DNA of 64,000 nucleotides from assembly GCA_015680905.1 (NCBI GenBank), contig CM027382.1, positions 26,261,501 through 26,325,500 on the forward strand. Reading direction: 5' to 3'. The translations under genes were made by a program, and so were the position numbers. The notes below the pieces were generated by a model that saw only the letters and a list, made by a program, of their open reading frames with translations, did not search any database and was not told the DNA's origin. The DNA is from Coptis chinensis (taxonomy: Eukaryota > Streptophyta > Magnoliopsida > Ranunculales > Ranunculaceae). This document shows, one piece after another, positions 1 to 11,270 of the stretch. Position 1 is the stretch's first letter. Each line of letters starts with the position of its first letter.

Positions 1-268
1 CATTAACAAAGCTCAAAACCCAACAAAAATAAAAATTAAAAAGAAATACCATAAACTCACGCCAACCATCAAATTTCCAAGCCAAATCTCTTCTAAAACT
101 AAAACCAAACCACCTCCACCAATTTAACCCAACAAAACCACCAAAAATTCAAAATTTGGTCTTTGCACCACCACCACCACCACCACCCACCACTGTTCTT
201 TCGGTCGGTCAAGTTAAACCACCACTACCACACCATCTACAAACCCCAAACCCGTATTCAAACTTCAA

Positions 269-1437
269 ATGGCTCAACAACGCCGAATCATACCGGACAA
301 GTTTTCCTTTGCCGACCATTTCGCTCCGTTTTCACGGTGACAAAATGGCTAGTAGAGACTGGAATAGTCTACGGTACCGCGACCCGAAGCCTTCTACCAT
401 GAAGACTTGGTCCGGCGGTTCTACAACACCGGGGAGTTGGAGGGAGTAGGATTTTGTGATGGTAAGGAAGAAGAGAAGGGAGTTGACTACTGAGGTTTTG
501 TTGGTGAGATTCTAGGCATTCCGCCTAGAATCCATCTGGAGGCCACCTTCACGGGAGCCCGGTTTGGCCGGGGGTAGAGCCTCGATGGGCGTGGATTGCA
601 TCAATGGGAGCTACAATACAAACTCCCATTGTTATGCGCCGGGCATCCCTCGGGACCAACCAAATTTCTGACCCGGTGGATTAGTCGGAATGTCCTAGGA
701 AGGACAAGGTCGGCGACATCGGTCGACCTACCTCCACGTCTATGGATACTCCGGGGAGGCGAAATGCGATTTACGTATCACGGAGTTTTCTTGAAAGCAT
801 GATTAGGGGGCCGGAAGGTCTTTGGCACCTCTTCCCTGTGTTAATCACCAAGATCATCTTTGAAGATGAAAGCAGCTCCGGCTCCGAGAGGATTTACATT
901 ACCCCGCACCGAACACGCGTATCTATAGGGAGTGTGTCCAACAAGTTTGGAGGAGGGAGAGGATAGAGAGGAAGAAGAAGAGGATGGGTGGGGCTGGGAA
1001 TGAAGAGGAGGAGGATGAGGATGCCTCGAGGATGAGGAGGGCGTGACTGCTTTGATCACGGATGCCTTCCGGAGGTGTTGGTGCGATCGCGAGAACGCAT
1101 GGGCTATGCTTCATAGGGGCATGTGTTCACTAAACACTATCTGCCTGAGACCTCCGGACTCGACGGGACTATTCATCACAACCGAGATCCGCACCCGGAG
1201 AGGGATGAGAGATGGGAGCGAAAGCGGGGAGATGGAAGCCAGTAGCCCGGTTTAGAGTGGATATGCTTGCCGCGCTTCCCACCTCATCTGACTCTTCTGC
1301 TTCCGAGGACACAAACTCAGGCATGGCGTCGTCGATGAAGGGCGGCTAGCTGCTGGACCTTCTAGAGCCCGGGGAGCCACCACTAGAGAGTGTGCCCTCC
1401 ACCACCGATGGCGGCTGTTTAGAGAGTCGAGGATTGA
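269..1437 (+). pseudogene. ORF A copy in E1 (plant transposon-protein-like), frameshifted
   Basis: The start is the ATG of MAQQR, shared with E3. Readable pieces include YHEDLVRRFY, a VRKKRRELT block, the EILGIPPRIHLEAT segment, a MIRG...LITKI segment and an acidic Glu-rich stretch, but small indels break the frame many times. The order (LVxxFY, then an LLAEILGIP-like block, then a LITKI block) resembles the putative plant transposon protein domain (Pfam PF20167-like), which I recognise by pattern only. Intact length would be about 389 codons, like the other copies. It sits in the 3' region of an Athila-like element, past where integrase lies in E4. Function is unknown. Other copies are at 11271-12421, 17086-18255, 41132-42279 and 60992-62155. 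Confidence 0.6.
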
Positions 1438-2331
1438 TAGTGGTTGTTGTTTTATTTACTTTTGTTGTGTTATTTACTTTTGTTGTTTTATTTACTTTTG
1501 TTGTTTTATTGTAATGTAATTTTTATTTCCGTAATTTGAATATTGTAGTGGTACTCCAAATGAAATTTTAATATAAGGGCTTATTTTCATTATGCATGGT
1601 TGTTTCATATTGACCCCTTCCCCCAACTTGTTTGGGGGTGGTTTTATCAATTCAAGCATTATTTTTGTATAACCCTCGTATTAGAATTAATTGCGGAGTC
1701 AAGGTGAAAATATGGTTGTTTAGGCAGAAATATGATTAAGTATCATTGTAGGATGAAATCTAGATTAAATAGGTACATTCTATCATAAAATCAACCTAAA
1801 AGATACTGGGTTTGAATTAGAATCCAGGATATGAGTTGTTTCCGTTTTCGAGTTTGGAAATTTTAGGATTTCCGGAAACTGCCGTAATTAGTTTTGGCAA
1901 CTTTCCGATCCTTTTCAGCAACTTTAAACCTATATAAACTTGATACAAACTATCCTCACAACTCACACTACACCTAAACTCCATCACTCACCTTTCACAC
2001 CCCGCGATTCCCGTTTTAGACTTCATTTTTCGCAAAATCGCAACTTCGGGCCCCCCGCCAGTAGTAGCGGCGCAGCCCTACACTTTTGAAAAATTTTGTC
2101 GAGGCCAGCCCAAGCCAAGTCAAAGCGACTTCGCTCTAAAACACTGGAATTCCAAAATACTAATAAGCGGCGCCGCGTGCCTCCTTGCCCGCGACTCGGC
2201 GCCTAGTTCTTGGAATTCCAAAACACAAAGAGCGACTTCTTCGCCGCGACTTTCAGCGTGGACCACCAAATTTTCCAGTTTTTAGCGTAGTATCCGGATC
2301 ATTAGCAGCTATCCCAAAGCGTAATTTTGAG
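1438..2331 (+). other. Spacer between ORF A and ORF B with PPT-like tract and TATA-like box
   Basis: This is a non-coding spacer. It opens with T-rich repeats (TTGTTTTATTTACTT, three to four times near 1446-1510). It then has a polypurine-like tract CTTGTTTGGGGGTGG near 1627-1641 followed by TTTTATCA, and a TATA-like CTATATAAAC at 1930-1939 followed by a C/A-rich leader (CACACTACACCTAAACTCC). A GC-rich stretch with repeated AGCGACTTCG-like words lies at about 2045-2260, just before the ORF B ATG. The same order occurs in E6 (PPT-like at about 62345, TATTTAAAC near 62652) and, inverted, in E4. The promoter role is inferred from sequence only. Confidence 0.5.
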
Positions 2332-3249
2332 ATGACATCTCCAACATTGATACCGAACAGTCTTTGAAGATTTGTTCCAAAGCACTACTTACGGTGCTTG
2401 GTTTTGAGGTGATCACATATGTTGGTGGGAAACCTTTATGGTAAGACCGGCTGAACTTTATTCTCCAAAGACTTGCATCTTATTTTTATAATAACTGCAT
2501 TTTCTTTGAGAGACCGGATGGAGAACAAGTGTTCTCCATCAACATTGACGATGAACCAATGGAAATTACGGGTTCTTGCTAGCATTTGTTCTTGGACTTG
2601 CTATGCCCGCTGCCGATGATACAAGACCCATGGTGCTATTGGATTCGATAATATGCATGTCTACACTTATGAGTCTTTGCACGAGGCTTATGGGGCAGGC
2701 ATTTTCCGTATTGAGGACCAAGGGGACTATAACGTTGCCCTCTTGGTAGCCTTGTCCATGAACATAGGAACTGTTATGTTTTGGATTATGCTAAACATTT
2801 TAGGGGAATGGCGTTTTTCTTCGATGAATGGCGCCACTTGCAGCGTTTTCCTTGCTTTAGCCAATGGGCCCCGGTTCTATGATCTTCCCGAACTTTGATG
2901 TCCAGTTTAGCACGAGCCCATACCATGAGGCATAAGTACCTTCTTATGCCTTTCTAATTTCAATATTATGCTATGTTTCTTTCCTGTTTTTTGTACACGT
3001 TTCACGGATTGGATTACGGTAGACGGTCGCGACCCACCAATAGTATTATTCGATCTTTCCGTGCAATGACTTGGCAAGGGTGGCGGATACAACCTCACCG
3101 GTTGCACCCTACACCCATCGGACCAAGTGGCACTTAATAGGTTAGCAACCATAGATGATAAATGGCGTGAAGCCCGGCAAATTATCATAGCATGGCGGGG
3201 CGCGAAGGAGCCTCACTTCTTTATAGAAGTAGAGGATGGCCGAAGATAA
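2332..3249 (+). pseudogene. ORF B copy in E1 (unrecognised conserved retrotransposon protein)
   Basis: The start is the ATG of MTSP(T/I)(L/V)IP, shared with E2 (MTPPIVI), E4 and E6. The frame is broken early. It is readable again in a piece with YESLHEAYGAGIFRIEDQ and in the segment NIGTVMFWIMLNILGEWRF, and later as KYLLMP, FTDWITV and DDKWREARQIIIAW. The C-terminus is acidic (EVEDG). Length matches the 304-codon copies at 9614-10528, 39341-40253 and 63041-63954. I do not recognise the family. The position (last ORF before the 3' LTR) is where Athila elements carry an env-like ORF, but I see only short hydrophobic stretches and no convincing signal peptide, so an env role is unproven. Confidence 0.55.
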
Positions 3250-4081
3250 TAATAACAACGGGAGTGGAGGTAAGTTTTATTTCTGTTAGTGTGCGCTTAT
3301 GTCCCAAGCAATTTAATTACTGTTAACCCCATAATGGGTAGAACTTCGTTATAGAGTTGTGTCGGTTTTATTTCCTATATTAGTGCGTTCTAACCTTGTT
3401 TTACGGATGTTCCTGAATTTTCCGCGCGCGCTTGATGGTATTTTTCCTACCCTCTTTATTTAAATGCTTTGAGGACAAAGCATGCTTCTTGTTTGGGGGC
3501 ATAGAAACTTCGTGTAATTAAGACATCTGTTAGGATATAGATAGACATAATATGCATTGTTTTCTAGTTAAAATTTCAAAATTTAAAAATATAAATAAAT
3601 AAGTCATGCTATACACACTTAGGAATATTGGTATTGTTTCTTTCTCCATGCTCTTAACAATCTAGAAGTCTCACATAGCTTTTGCATCGGAATAATTGTT
3701 AGGAACTTAGGTTAATATGTAGGTAATAATCTTTGCATCTATCTATAAATATATTACATGAGTATCTATGATTGTTTGGCGATGAAAGTTTAAAATCTAG
3801 GCTAGAGTACTTATTCTACAAATCCTGTGAGAATATAGCCTAAAGCCTTATATGAAGCGAAACATTTGAGAAATGACACAAGGGAGAAGTAAAATCCGGA
3901 TAGAGAAATCACCGTCCACTTGCTTGATCACTAAACCATATCCTAAAAGCGAGAATTTAGGCCCTTTTGGATCGATATAGCCAGAAATTCAAACCTATGA
4001 ATTATTTTCCGCTAGTAAGCCCCTCTGAGCCTTTCATTAGCCATTCCATAAACCACAATTCCTTTACCACTGTTACAAAAA

Positions 4082-4089
4082 AACAAAAC

Positions 4090-4164
<75 letters not shown>
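4082..4164. repeat. Poly(A) run followed by (TA)n microsatellite
   Basis: A run of about 35 A residues is followed at once by about 23 TA units. E3 has a shorter (TA)n at about 20132-20154 at the matching place, so the tract varies in length between copies. Confidence 0.95.
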
Positions 4165-4168
<4 letters not shown>

Positions 4169-5139
4169 AATCAACCTACCCAATGAAGATAAGTCCGAGA
4201 ATAGAATGAGTGAAGAAAGAAGAAGAGAAAAACACATTATAAACAAAAATTAGTTAGTTGTTGAGGAAAAAGAAAAGAAGTTTCCATCCAAAGAAAAAAA
4301 AAAAAAAAAAAATAAATAAAAAAATAAAAACTCCAAAAATAGAATAAAAGGGAGTCAAAAGCCAAAGAAAAGAAAAAAAGAAAAAAATATGGCTAAGGAT
4401 GGAAACAAAGTGTAGAAACAAAAAAGTAAATAACAAGGTTTTCTCTAGTTACATAATATGAAGACTCTATTATCTCTCGACTTGTCCTTTTAGAATATCC
4501 GTTCCTTCCTTCTTAAACCATCTCCTAATCCCGTAACACCTAATAAAGACCTCTAGCTCAATTAGGAATAGGTTAGTGTGATAGTAAGTGGCAGATGTGT
4601 TTGATCGACTCAGAACTTCACATGTATCATTGAGATTGTAAGGTAAAAAGTGTGCCCACTGTACACACTTTAGTAGCTGAAACTTGAGTGGAAAAATCAG
4701 TGTTGTTTCTTGACTATTATTGTGAGAACCTACTTAAGGGGCGCTATTCCGAGTTCTCGAAACAAACACGCTAAACATTTTATAGTACTACTCATGGTGT
4801 ATATGTTTATTGTAGATGATAGATTATTATGCATATATTAACTTAGGTTTTGACTTGGTTATTCTTGTTCATAGCTAGTGAGATGTATAGATAATTTGGA
4901 GCATGAATAAGGAACAATAGTTTTATTTTCTTAGTCGTTGTAGTATAGATGAAGTTTGTGAGTACCTTCATTGGAAAACTCTCACGAGGCTATAACTTCG
5001 TCCACTAGGGAATTCCTAGTGGTTTAAAAGGCCTTGTTGCATATGGTCAATGCAATCGCTCAATGAAACGAGTAGTTAGAACTCCATTTTGGTCACTTAT
5101 TCTAATTTCTCATCTTTGCTTGAGGACAAGCAAAAAATT

Positions 5140-5156
5140 TTTGTTTGGGGGTGGTT
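5140..5156 (+). other. 3' polypurine tract of E1
   Basis: The purine-rich run TTTGGGGGTGGTT directly abuts the LTR start TGATAAG. In LTR retrotransposons this is the primer site for plus-strand DNA synthesis. Matching tracts lie at 21078-21090 (E3), 7806-7818 (E2, inverted) and 37584-37597 (E4, inverted). Confidence 0.8.
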
Positions 5157-6470
5157 TGATAAGAGCCCAAAACTGTAGTTTTAACCCCTTAATAATCATC
5201 TTGTTAGACCAATTATGTGAATAATAAGTAAGAGTTAATACTGATTACGTGTTTTATGCATTTCGGGCTTCAAAGTCCATTATGTGCGAAAATGTGCCAC
5301 TTTTAGCGAGATAAAGGAGCAAAAGTCGTGAGAACTTCGAATGCCATATCTTTGGACTCAGACCTCGAATGAGGCCTACCTTATGTCAAAACGACCAGCT
5401 CGGAAAGAGCTTTGCAATGGTCCAAGCCTTGACCCAATCAGAGGAGCAGAAGTGGACGAAAAGTCTGTGGAAGCCAACTGCAGCTGAATAGGCCTTTTGG
5501 GATTGAAAAAGAATTGGTTTTGGGCACGATTCTCGGCCCAAAACATGGCTCCAAGCCCATGCACGATTTTGGATCTGAATGTATAAGAACAAAAGCTTAA
5601 CTCAGTGTTAATGGGTTAGGTTAGGTAGATAGCTTAGAATAGAAAGTAGCCATTAGAATAGCTTCTAGATCTAGATTTAATTGTTTTATTTAATTAGTTT
5701 CAAATCCTTGTTTAGATAAAACCTTTGAATCTTTGTTCTTCATTTCATTAGACAAATAAATAGTTATTATTATTCAATTTCGTTTTGTCATTTATAATTT
5801 ATTAGATCTAATTTCAATTCTTGTTATCATTCAATTCTTAGTTATTAATTAGATTCCATTATTGTTTCATTAAGTAAATTTCAATGCTTTATATTATGTT
5901 TAGTTTAAATTTAAATGGAAATGATTACGGAATGATTCAAGGCTAAACCTCCATTAGAGGGGGGTTGAGAAACCTTGATGAAAGCTTGATTCCATTATCG
6001 AGATTGTCGTAGTTTCCTTTCCACTCTAGAATGTTTAGTTCACCATGAGAATGGGTTTAATCGTTCACATGCTAATTATTAATTGGTAGAAATGCCATGT
6101 GTAGTTAGGGATTAGGAAGAACCGATTGTTCTGCTTAGCAGTTCAATTCGGATTCTGACGACTTCGTCGCTAGTGGATTAAGTTGAGTTCGTGGGAATCA
6201 ATCCCCTCTAACTCCTTAACATCGAATCAACGTAGCATTCCCTTAGTATTCTCGATAACCGACTAGTGCATTTAGGTGGGTAGTTGCATCGTAGTCTAGT
6301 CCCTTTTAAGTAAAAGCTCTCATTGACTTTAAGTAGAGTATTGAGACTAGAAAACAAGCATACGGAAGGACTAAGAGTGGAACGAATCACTCTACTCCAC
6401 TATCGTCTATTGATCGAGAGTAGGAAACTTTGATAAACAAAGGCTCACAAGTCTAGTTTTAGTTTTAAGG
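5157..6470 (+). repeat. 3' LTR of E1, truncated at its 3' end
   Basis: It begins TGATAAGAGCCC straight after the polypurine tract. It matches the complete E3 LTR (21091-22466) almost base for base, apart from small indels, and ends near 6465-6475, short of the terminal TTATCA. A TATA-like GTATAAGAAC lies at about 5579-5588, some 425 bp into the LTR. It lacks the ~130-bp insertion found in both E4 LTRs. The exact end is uncertain because the next base begins an inverted LTR. Confidence 0.85.
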
Positions 6471-7805
6471 AAATGAACTATGAAATGAACTATGAATTCA
6501 AAACGTAAGTAAACTAAAACTGAACTTTTACGAGTCTATTATCAAAGATTCTACTCTCGATGCGAATTGCACTAAGTGGAGTAGGAAGTTTGTTCCACTC
6601 CTAGTTCTCTAGCACGGATTGTTCTCTAAGTCTAAGAAATCAGTCTTAAGTCAATGAGAGTTTTACGAGGGGTGATTATACTACGATGCAATATGAAAAG
6701 CAATATGTTGAATGTCACTACGAACTATATGGAAATACTAATGTTCTTGAATCTAGATAAAAATTATTAGGGGAATTGAATCCACCTCGAATCCAACTTA
6801 ACAACCTAGTATAGATTGTCGTATCTCGATTCTTACGTTTTCCGCGGCAAGAATTTTGAGTCTAATCCCTAGGGTTCATGGCATTTCTACCGGATACTAA
6901 CTAGCATGTGAGGTCGTCCCCACCCATTCTCATGGCTAAAACACGACCTTCTAGAGTGGAATAGATTCTACAACCAATTCTATACTAACCACTAAGTTTT
7001 CATCAAGGCTTCATCAACCCCTCTAATGGAGGTTTTAGCCTTGATTCATCAAACTAACATTTCCCATTGAATCTAAACTAAACATAATGTTAGAATTTGA
7101 GGTTTACTTACTTAAAACAATAATGAATCTAATTTAATGACTGGAATGAATTAAGGACAAGAATTTAAATTAGATCTAGAATGGAAATGACAAAATTCAA
7201 AATGGACAACTAACTATTTTATTTATCTAATCAATCAAGAACAATGATTCAAAGATTTAATCTAAAACAAGAATTGAAATAGAACTAAAACTTAATTTAA
7301 TTAATAAAACTAGATCTAGAATTCTATATATTAATTTAGGTCTAACTAGCTACCATTAACAAAGAGCTAATATTTTGTTTTTATACATCCAGATCTAAAA
7401 TCGTGCATGGGCTTGGAGCCATGTTTTTGGGCCGTCAGAATCAGCCCAAACCCAATTCTTCGGTCCAAAAGGCCTCTTCAGCTGCAGTTCGCTTCAACAG
7501 ACTTTTCGTCCACTTCTGCCCCTCTGATTGGGTCAAAGCTCAGACCATTATAAACCTCTTCCCGAGCCGGTCGTTTTGACATAAGGTAGGCCCAATTCGA
7601 GGTTTGAGTCCAAAGATATGGCATTCGGAAGTTCTCACGACTGCTCCTTTATCTCGCTAAAGTGGCACGATTAACACATAATGGACTTTGAAGCCTGAAA
7701 TGCATAAAAACACGTAATCAATATTAACTCTTACTTATTATTCACATAATTGGTCTAACCGTATGATTATTAAGGGGTTAAAACTACAGTTTTGGGCTCT
7801 TATCA
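6471..7805 (-). repeat. LTR of E2 (inverted)
   Basis: On the minus strand it starts TGATAAGAGCCC at 7805 and runs to the junction with E1. It shares all main blocks with the E1 and E3 LTRs. It lacks the ~130-bp insertion of the E4 LTRs. Its last few bases are missing at the junction with E1. Confidence 0.85.
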
Positions 7806-9613
7806 AACCACCCCCCAACAAAGATTTTGCTTGTCCTCAAGAAAAGATGAGAAATTAGAATAAGTGACCAAAGATGGAGTTCTAACTACTCTCGTTTCAC
7901 TGAGTGCGATTGCATTGACCATATGCAACAAGGTCTTAAACCACTAGGAATTCCCTAGTGGACGAAGTTATAGCCCTCGTGAGAGTTTTCCATGAAGGTA
8001 CTCACAAACTTCATCTATACTACAACGACTAAGAAATAAAACTATTGTTTTCTCATTCATGTCTCAACTATCTATACATCTCACTAGCAAATACATAAGA
8101 ATAACCCAGTCAGAACCCTAAGCTAATATATGCATAATAATCAATCATCTAAAATAAACATATAACAATGAGTAATACTATGAAATGTAATAGCAGTCCG
8201 TTATGAAAACTTCGGATTAAGCGTCCTTAAGTAGGTCCTCACATAAAATGTCAAGACAAAACCACTCTAATTTTTCCACTCAAGTTTAAGCTACTCCGGT
8301 TAATGCAAGGGCACACTTTACCTTACAATCTCAATGACAACAAGGAAGCGAGTCGATCAAACACATCCGCCACTTACTATCACACTAACCTATTCCTAAT
8401 TGAGCTAGAGGTCTTTATTAGGTGTCATGGGGGATTAGGAGATGGTTTAAGAAAGAAGGAAGTGGATATTCAAAAGGACAAGTCCGATAATAGAGTCTTC
8501 ATATTATGTAACTAGAGAAACCTTGTTATTTACTTTTGCTTCTACACTTTGTTTCCATCCTTAGCCATATTTTTTTTTTTCTTTTCTTTGGCTTTTGACT
8601 CCTTTATTCTATTTTTTGGAGTTTTGATTTATTTCTATTTTTTTTTTTTTTTTTTTTTTTCTTTGGATGGAAACTTCTTTTCTTTATTTCGGAAGCAACT
8701 AACTAATTTTTGTTTACACAGGTTTTTTCTCTTCTTTCTTTATCATTCATTCATTATTCTAAATTGGGTAGGATTTATTATTATTTTTTTTTTTTTATTA
8801 TTTTTTATTTTGTTTTGTTTTTGTAACTAAAGGAATTGTGGTTTATGGAAGGGCCAATGAAAGGCTCGGAGGGCCTAAAAATAATTCATAGGTTTGAATT
8901 TACTCGCTATATCGATATGGTTTAGGATATGGTTTAGTGATCAAGCAAGTGGGACGTGTGATTTCTCTATCCGGATTTTACTTCTCCCTTTGTGTCATTT
9001 CTCAAATGTTTCACTCATATAAGGCTTTTAGGCTATATTCTCACAGGATTTGTAGAATAAGTACTCTAGCCTAGATTTTAAACTTATGCCAAACAATCAT
9101 AGATACTCATGTAATATATTTATAGATAGATGCAAAGATTATTACCTACATATTAACTTAAGTTTCTAACTATTATTCGATGCAAAAGCTCATTGAGACT
9201 TCTAGATTGTTAAGAGCATGGAGAAAAGAAACAATACCAATATTCCTAAGTGTATAGCATACTTTTTTTTTTTATTTATATTTTTTGAATTTTTGAAATT
9301 TTAACTAGAAAACAAGTGCATATTATACATATCTATATCCTAACAGATGTCTTAATTACACGTGTTTCTATACCCCCAAACAAGAAGCATGCTTTGTCCT
9401 CAAAGCATTTAAATAAAGAGGGTAGGAAAAATACCATTGAAGCGCGTGAAATTCAGGAACATCTGCAAAACAAAGTTAAAACATACAAATATAGTAATAA
9501 AAATACTGACGCAACTCTATAAGAGTTCCACCCATTATGGGGTTAACAGAATAAAATTGCTTGGGACATAAGCAGACACTAACTTAACTAAAAACTTACC
9601 TGCACCCCAACAT
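7806..9613 (-). other. Non-coding 3' tail of E2
   Basis: This is the inverted counterpart of 3250-5156. It has the polypurine tract at 7806-7818 (CCACCCCCC on the plus strand) and the second PPT-like motif at about 9372-9382 (ACCCCCAAACAAG). Long T-runs at 8571-8580, 8638-8660 and 8785-8795 are the complement of the A-runs in E1. No ORF here is credible. Confidence 0.7.
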
Positions 9614-10528
9614 TTACTCGTCATCCTCCTCTTCTATATGAGGTTCTTTCGCATCCTGCCATGCCATAACAACTTTCCACGCCTTCCGTCGTGTATCATC
9701 AACTAGTGCTTACCTTTCTAGTGTTATTTGGTCTAAGGGGTGTAAGGGGCAACCAAATGTGGTTGCACCTGCCATCCCGGCCAAGTCATGGCTCGGAATG
9801 ATCTTACCACACGATTGGTGGGTCTCATGATTTCGACCCTTTCCCAATCTGTAATCGCGGTACGAATCATCTGTAGGTAAGCAAGCCAAGATAAGGCGAC
9901 AAACCAAGACAGGGCATAAGAAGGTACTTATGCCTCAAGGAATGGCCTCGCCGTGAGTAGCAACTAAAACTTCGGGGAATGTCATACCGACGACGTCCCT
10001 CGCCTAAAGCAAGGAAAACGCGTCACCCCAGCGATATTATTGGCGTAAGTAAACCGCCGTTTCCTAGAATGTTCATCATGATGAACAACATGGTTGTGCC
10101 TACATTCAGCGATAGGCTACTCAGGGCGATGTTATATTGGTCTTGGTCCATGATACGAAACACCCTTCCCCCATAATACTCATGGAAATAGGCATATTCA
10201 TATAGGTATGAGTTATCTGTCATATATCCCCACGTGTGCATATGGTCAGGTAATGGCAATCCCGAAACCAAAGCTATCAAGTGCTTACTGAATTCCATAG
10301 TCGTACCATCAAAAGCAAGGGAAAATTTTTGTTCTCCTTCTTGGGTACAAAAGAAAGTAATATTATTATAGAAGAATTCAGTTAGCTTAGGTGAAAAAGA
10401 GTCGTCATCACTTACCAGAAGATGCCGCCATCCTAATCGCCGCGATCCGCCGCGAACGATGCTCCATAGGTATCGGTTCCCATCAAGTCTTCAAATGACT
10501 GCTCGGAAATCACTATAGGAGGTGTCAT
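9614..10528 (-). pseudogene. ORF B copy in E2
   Basis: It runs from the ATG of MTPPIVI to a stop after EEEDDE, a span of 304 codons, matching E4 and E6. The middle is well preserved: KHLIALVSGLPLPDHMHTWG, then TDNSYLYEYAYFHEYYGG, RVFRIMDQDQYNIALSSLSL and NVGTTMLFIMMNILG. Indels break the frame before and after this block. The short runs TTMLFIMMNIL and the later segment around the KYLLMP equivalent are hydrophobic. No known domain was recognised. A GC-rich spacer and a TATA-like TATTTAAAA lie upstream (about 10600-10930). Confidence 0.6.
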
Positions 10529-11270
10529 CTTAAAACTACTCAGAGAACAAAAGTGCGAAAACACGGAAGAAACCTCGAAAAAATTTGAATTTCCTGCGGC
10601 TTACGGGAGGAGGCGCGCTGGGCTGTAGATAGAGCGCGAAGGCGCTCGTGGGGTTTTGAATTACAGGTGTTTGGCTGGTCGCTCTGCTTGGCTTCGGAGG
10701 ATTTTTCGATTTGCAGTGTTTGAGCGCGGGTCGCGCTCTGCTTGGACGCGGGCGCTCTTAAGATTTTTAGATTGACAGTGTTGTAGGAAGAAGTCGCTCT
10801 GCTTGAAGCCAGCCTAGCCAGAGGTGCGTGAGAAATCGAGTTTACAAGAAAAACAAGAGGAAAAAGGTTGGAGTGAAAGGTGAGAGATGATTGTGGGTTG
10901 TGAGTGTAGAATGATGGAAGTTTTAAATAGGTTCTGGGTTTCCAAAACGAATCGGCAAGTTGCCAAATTGTTTTAAGGCAATTTCCGGAAATAGAAAACT
11001 GCCAAACCCGAAACCGGAAACTAACCATAGTTTTGATTTCCTAACAACCCTGGTATCTAAACTCTCCTACATATCATGCTACCACTATTTTCAACTTTTA
11101 CTCCAAGACAACCTTACGAAAGATGATCAAAATAAATTATATTAAAATAATATGAAATCCAAGCAATCTAAAACAAACAACTTAATATTTAAATCTAACT
11201 CTTGAAATAAAATTCCACTAACAAAACAATAAAAACAATGAAATAACAGACCCTGGCCGATGGTGAACAC
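10529..11270 (-). other. ORF A-ORF B spacer of E2
   Basis: Minus strand: a TATA-like CTATTTAAAA near 10920-10930 is followed by an ACTCACAACCCACA leader and then a GC-rich stretch with repeated GAGCGCGAC/AGCGCG words at about 10600-10800. The PPT-like tract expected after ORF A is missing here: the sequence jumps from the CCACTATTTTC stretch to CAAGACAACC, whereas E4 keeps more sequence including the tract. A 162-codon ORF read across this spacer is not conserved and is not called. Confidence 0.45.

Larger units (their letters stand above)
3250..5156 (+). other. Non-coding 3' tail of E1 with second and third polypurine tracts
   Basis: There is no credible ORF here. About 3470-3496 carries GAGGACAAAGCATGCTTC followed by TTGTTTGGGGG, a polypurine-like tract after ORF B. 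The tail ends with a similar module, TTGAGGACAAGC and then TTTGTTTGGGGGTGGTT at about 5141-5156, directly against the LTR; this last one is the expected 3' polypurine tract. Between them lie A/T-rich DNA and a simple repeat. The same tail appears inverted in E2 (7806-9613) and E4 (37584-39340), and in E3 (19419-21090). Confidence 0.7.
1..6470 (+). mobile_element. E1: 3' part of an Athila-like LTR retrotransposon
   Basis: Seen: the segment carries ORF A, ORF B, a long non-coding tail, a polypurine tract and an LTR, in the same order as E3 (16922-22466) and, inverted, as E4 (36108-42900). Identity to E3 is very high from about 103 onward, and long parts of the two LTRs are base-for-base the same. 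The 5' half (5' LTR, gag, pol) lies outside the window or is absent. The LTR ends about 70 bp short, where E2 begins in inverted orientation. Assignment to Athila (Ty3/Gypsy) rests on the linked gag-pol of E3 and E4, the TGATAAG LTR start and the large size of the related full-length copy. Confidence 0.85.

Noticed and set aside
163..402. His-rich ORF at the start of E1
   Set aside because: It comes from CCACCACC leader repeats and does not match the ORF A frame.
8549..8830. Phe-rich 93-codon ORF
   Set aside because: It is read through T-runs in the non-coding tail of E2; the complementary A-runs occur in E1.
10540..11028. 162-codon minus-strand ORF in E2
   Set aside because: It covers the GC-rich spacer, and the matching region in E4 reads differently; not conserved as protein.
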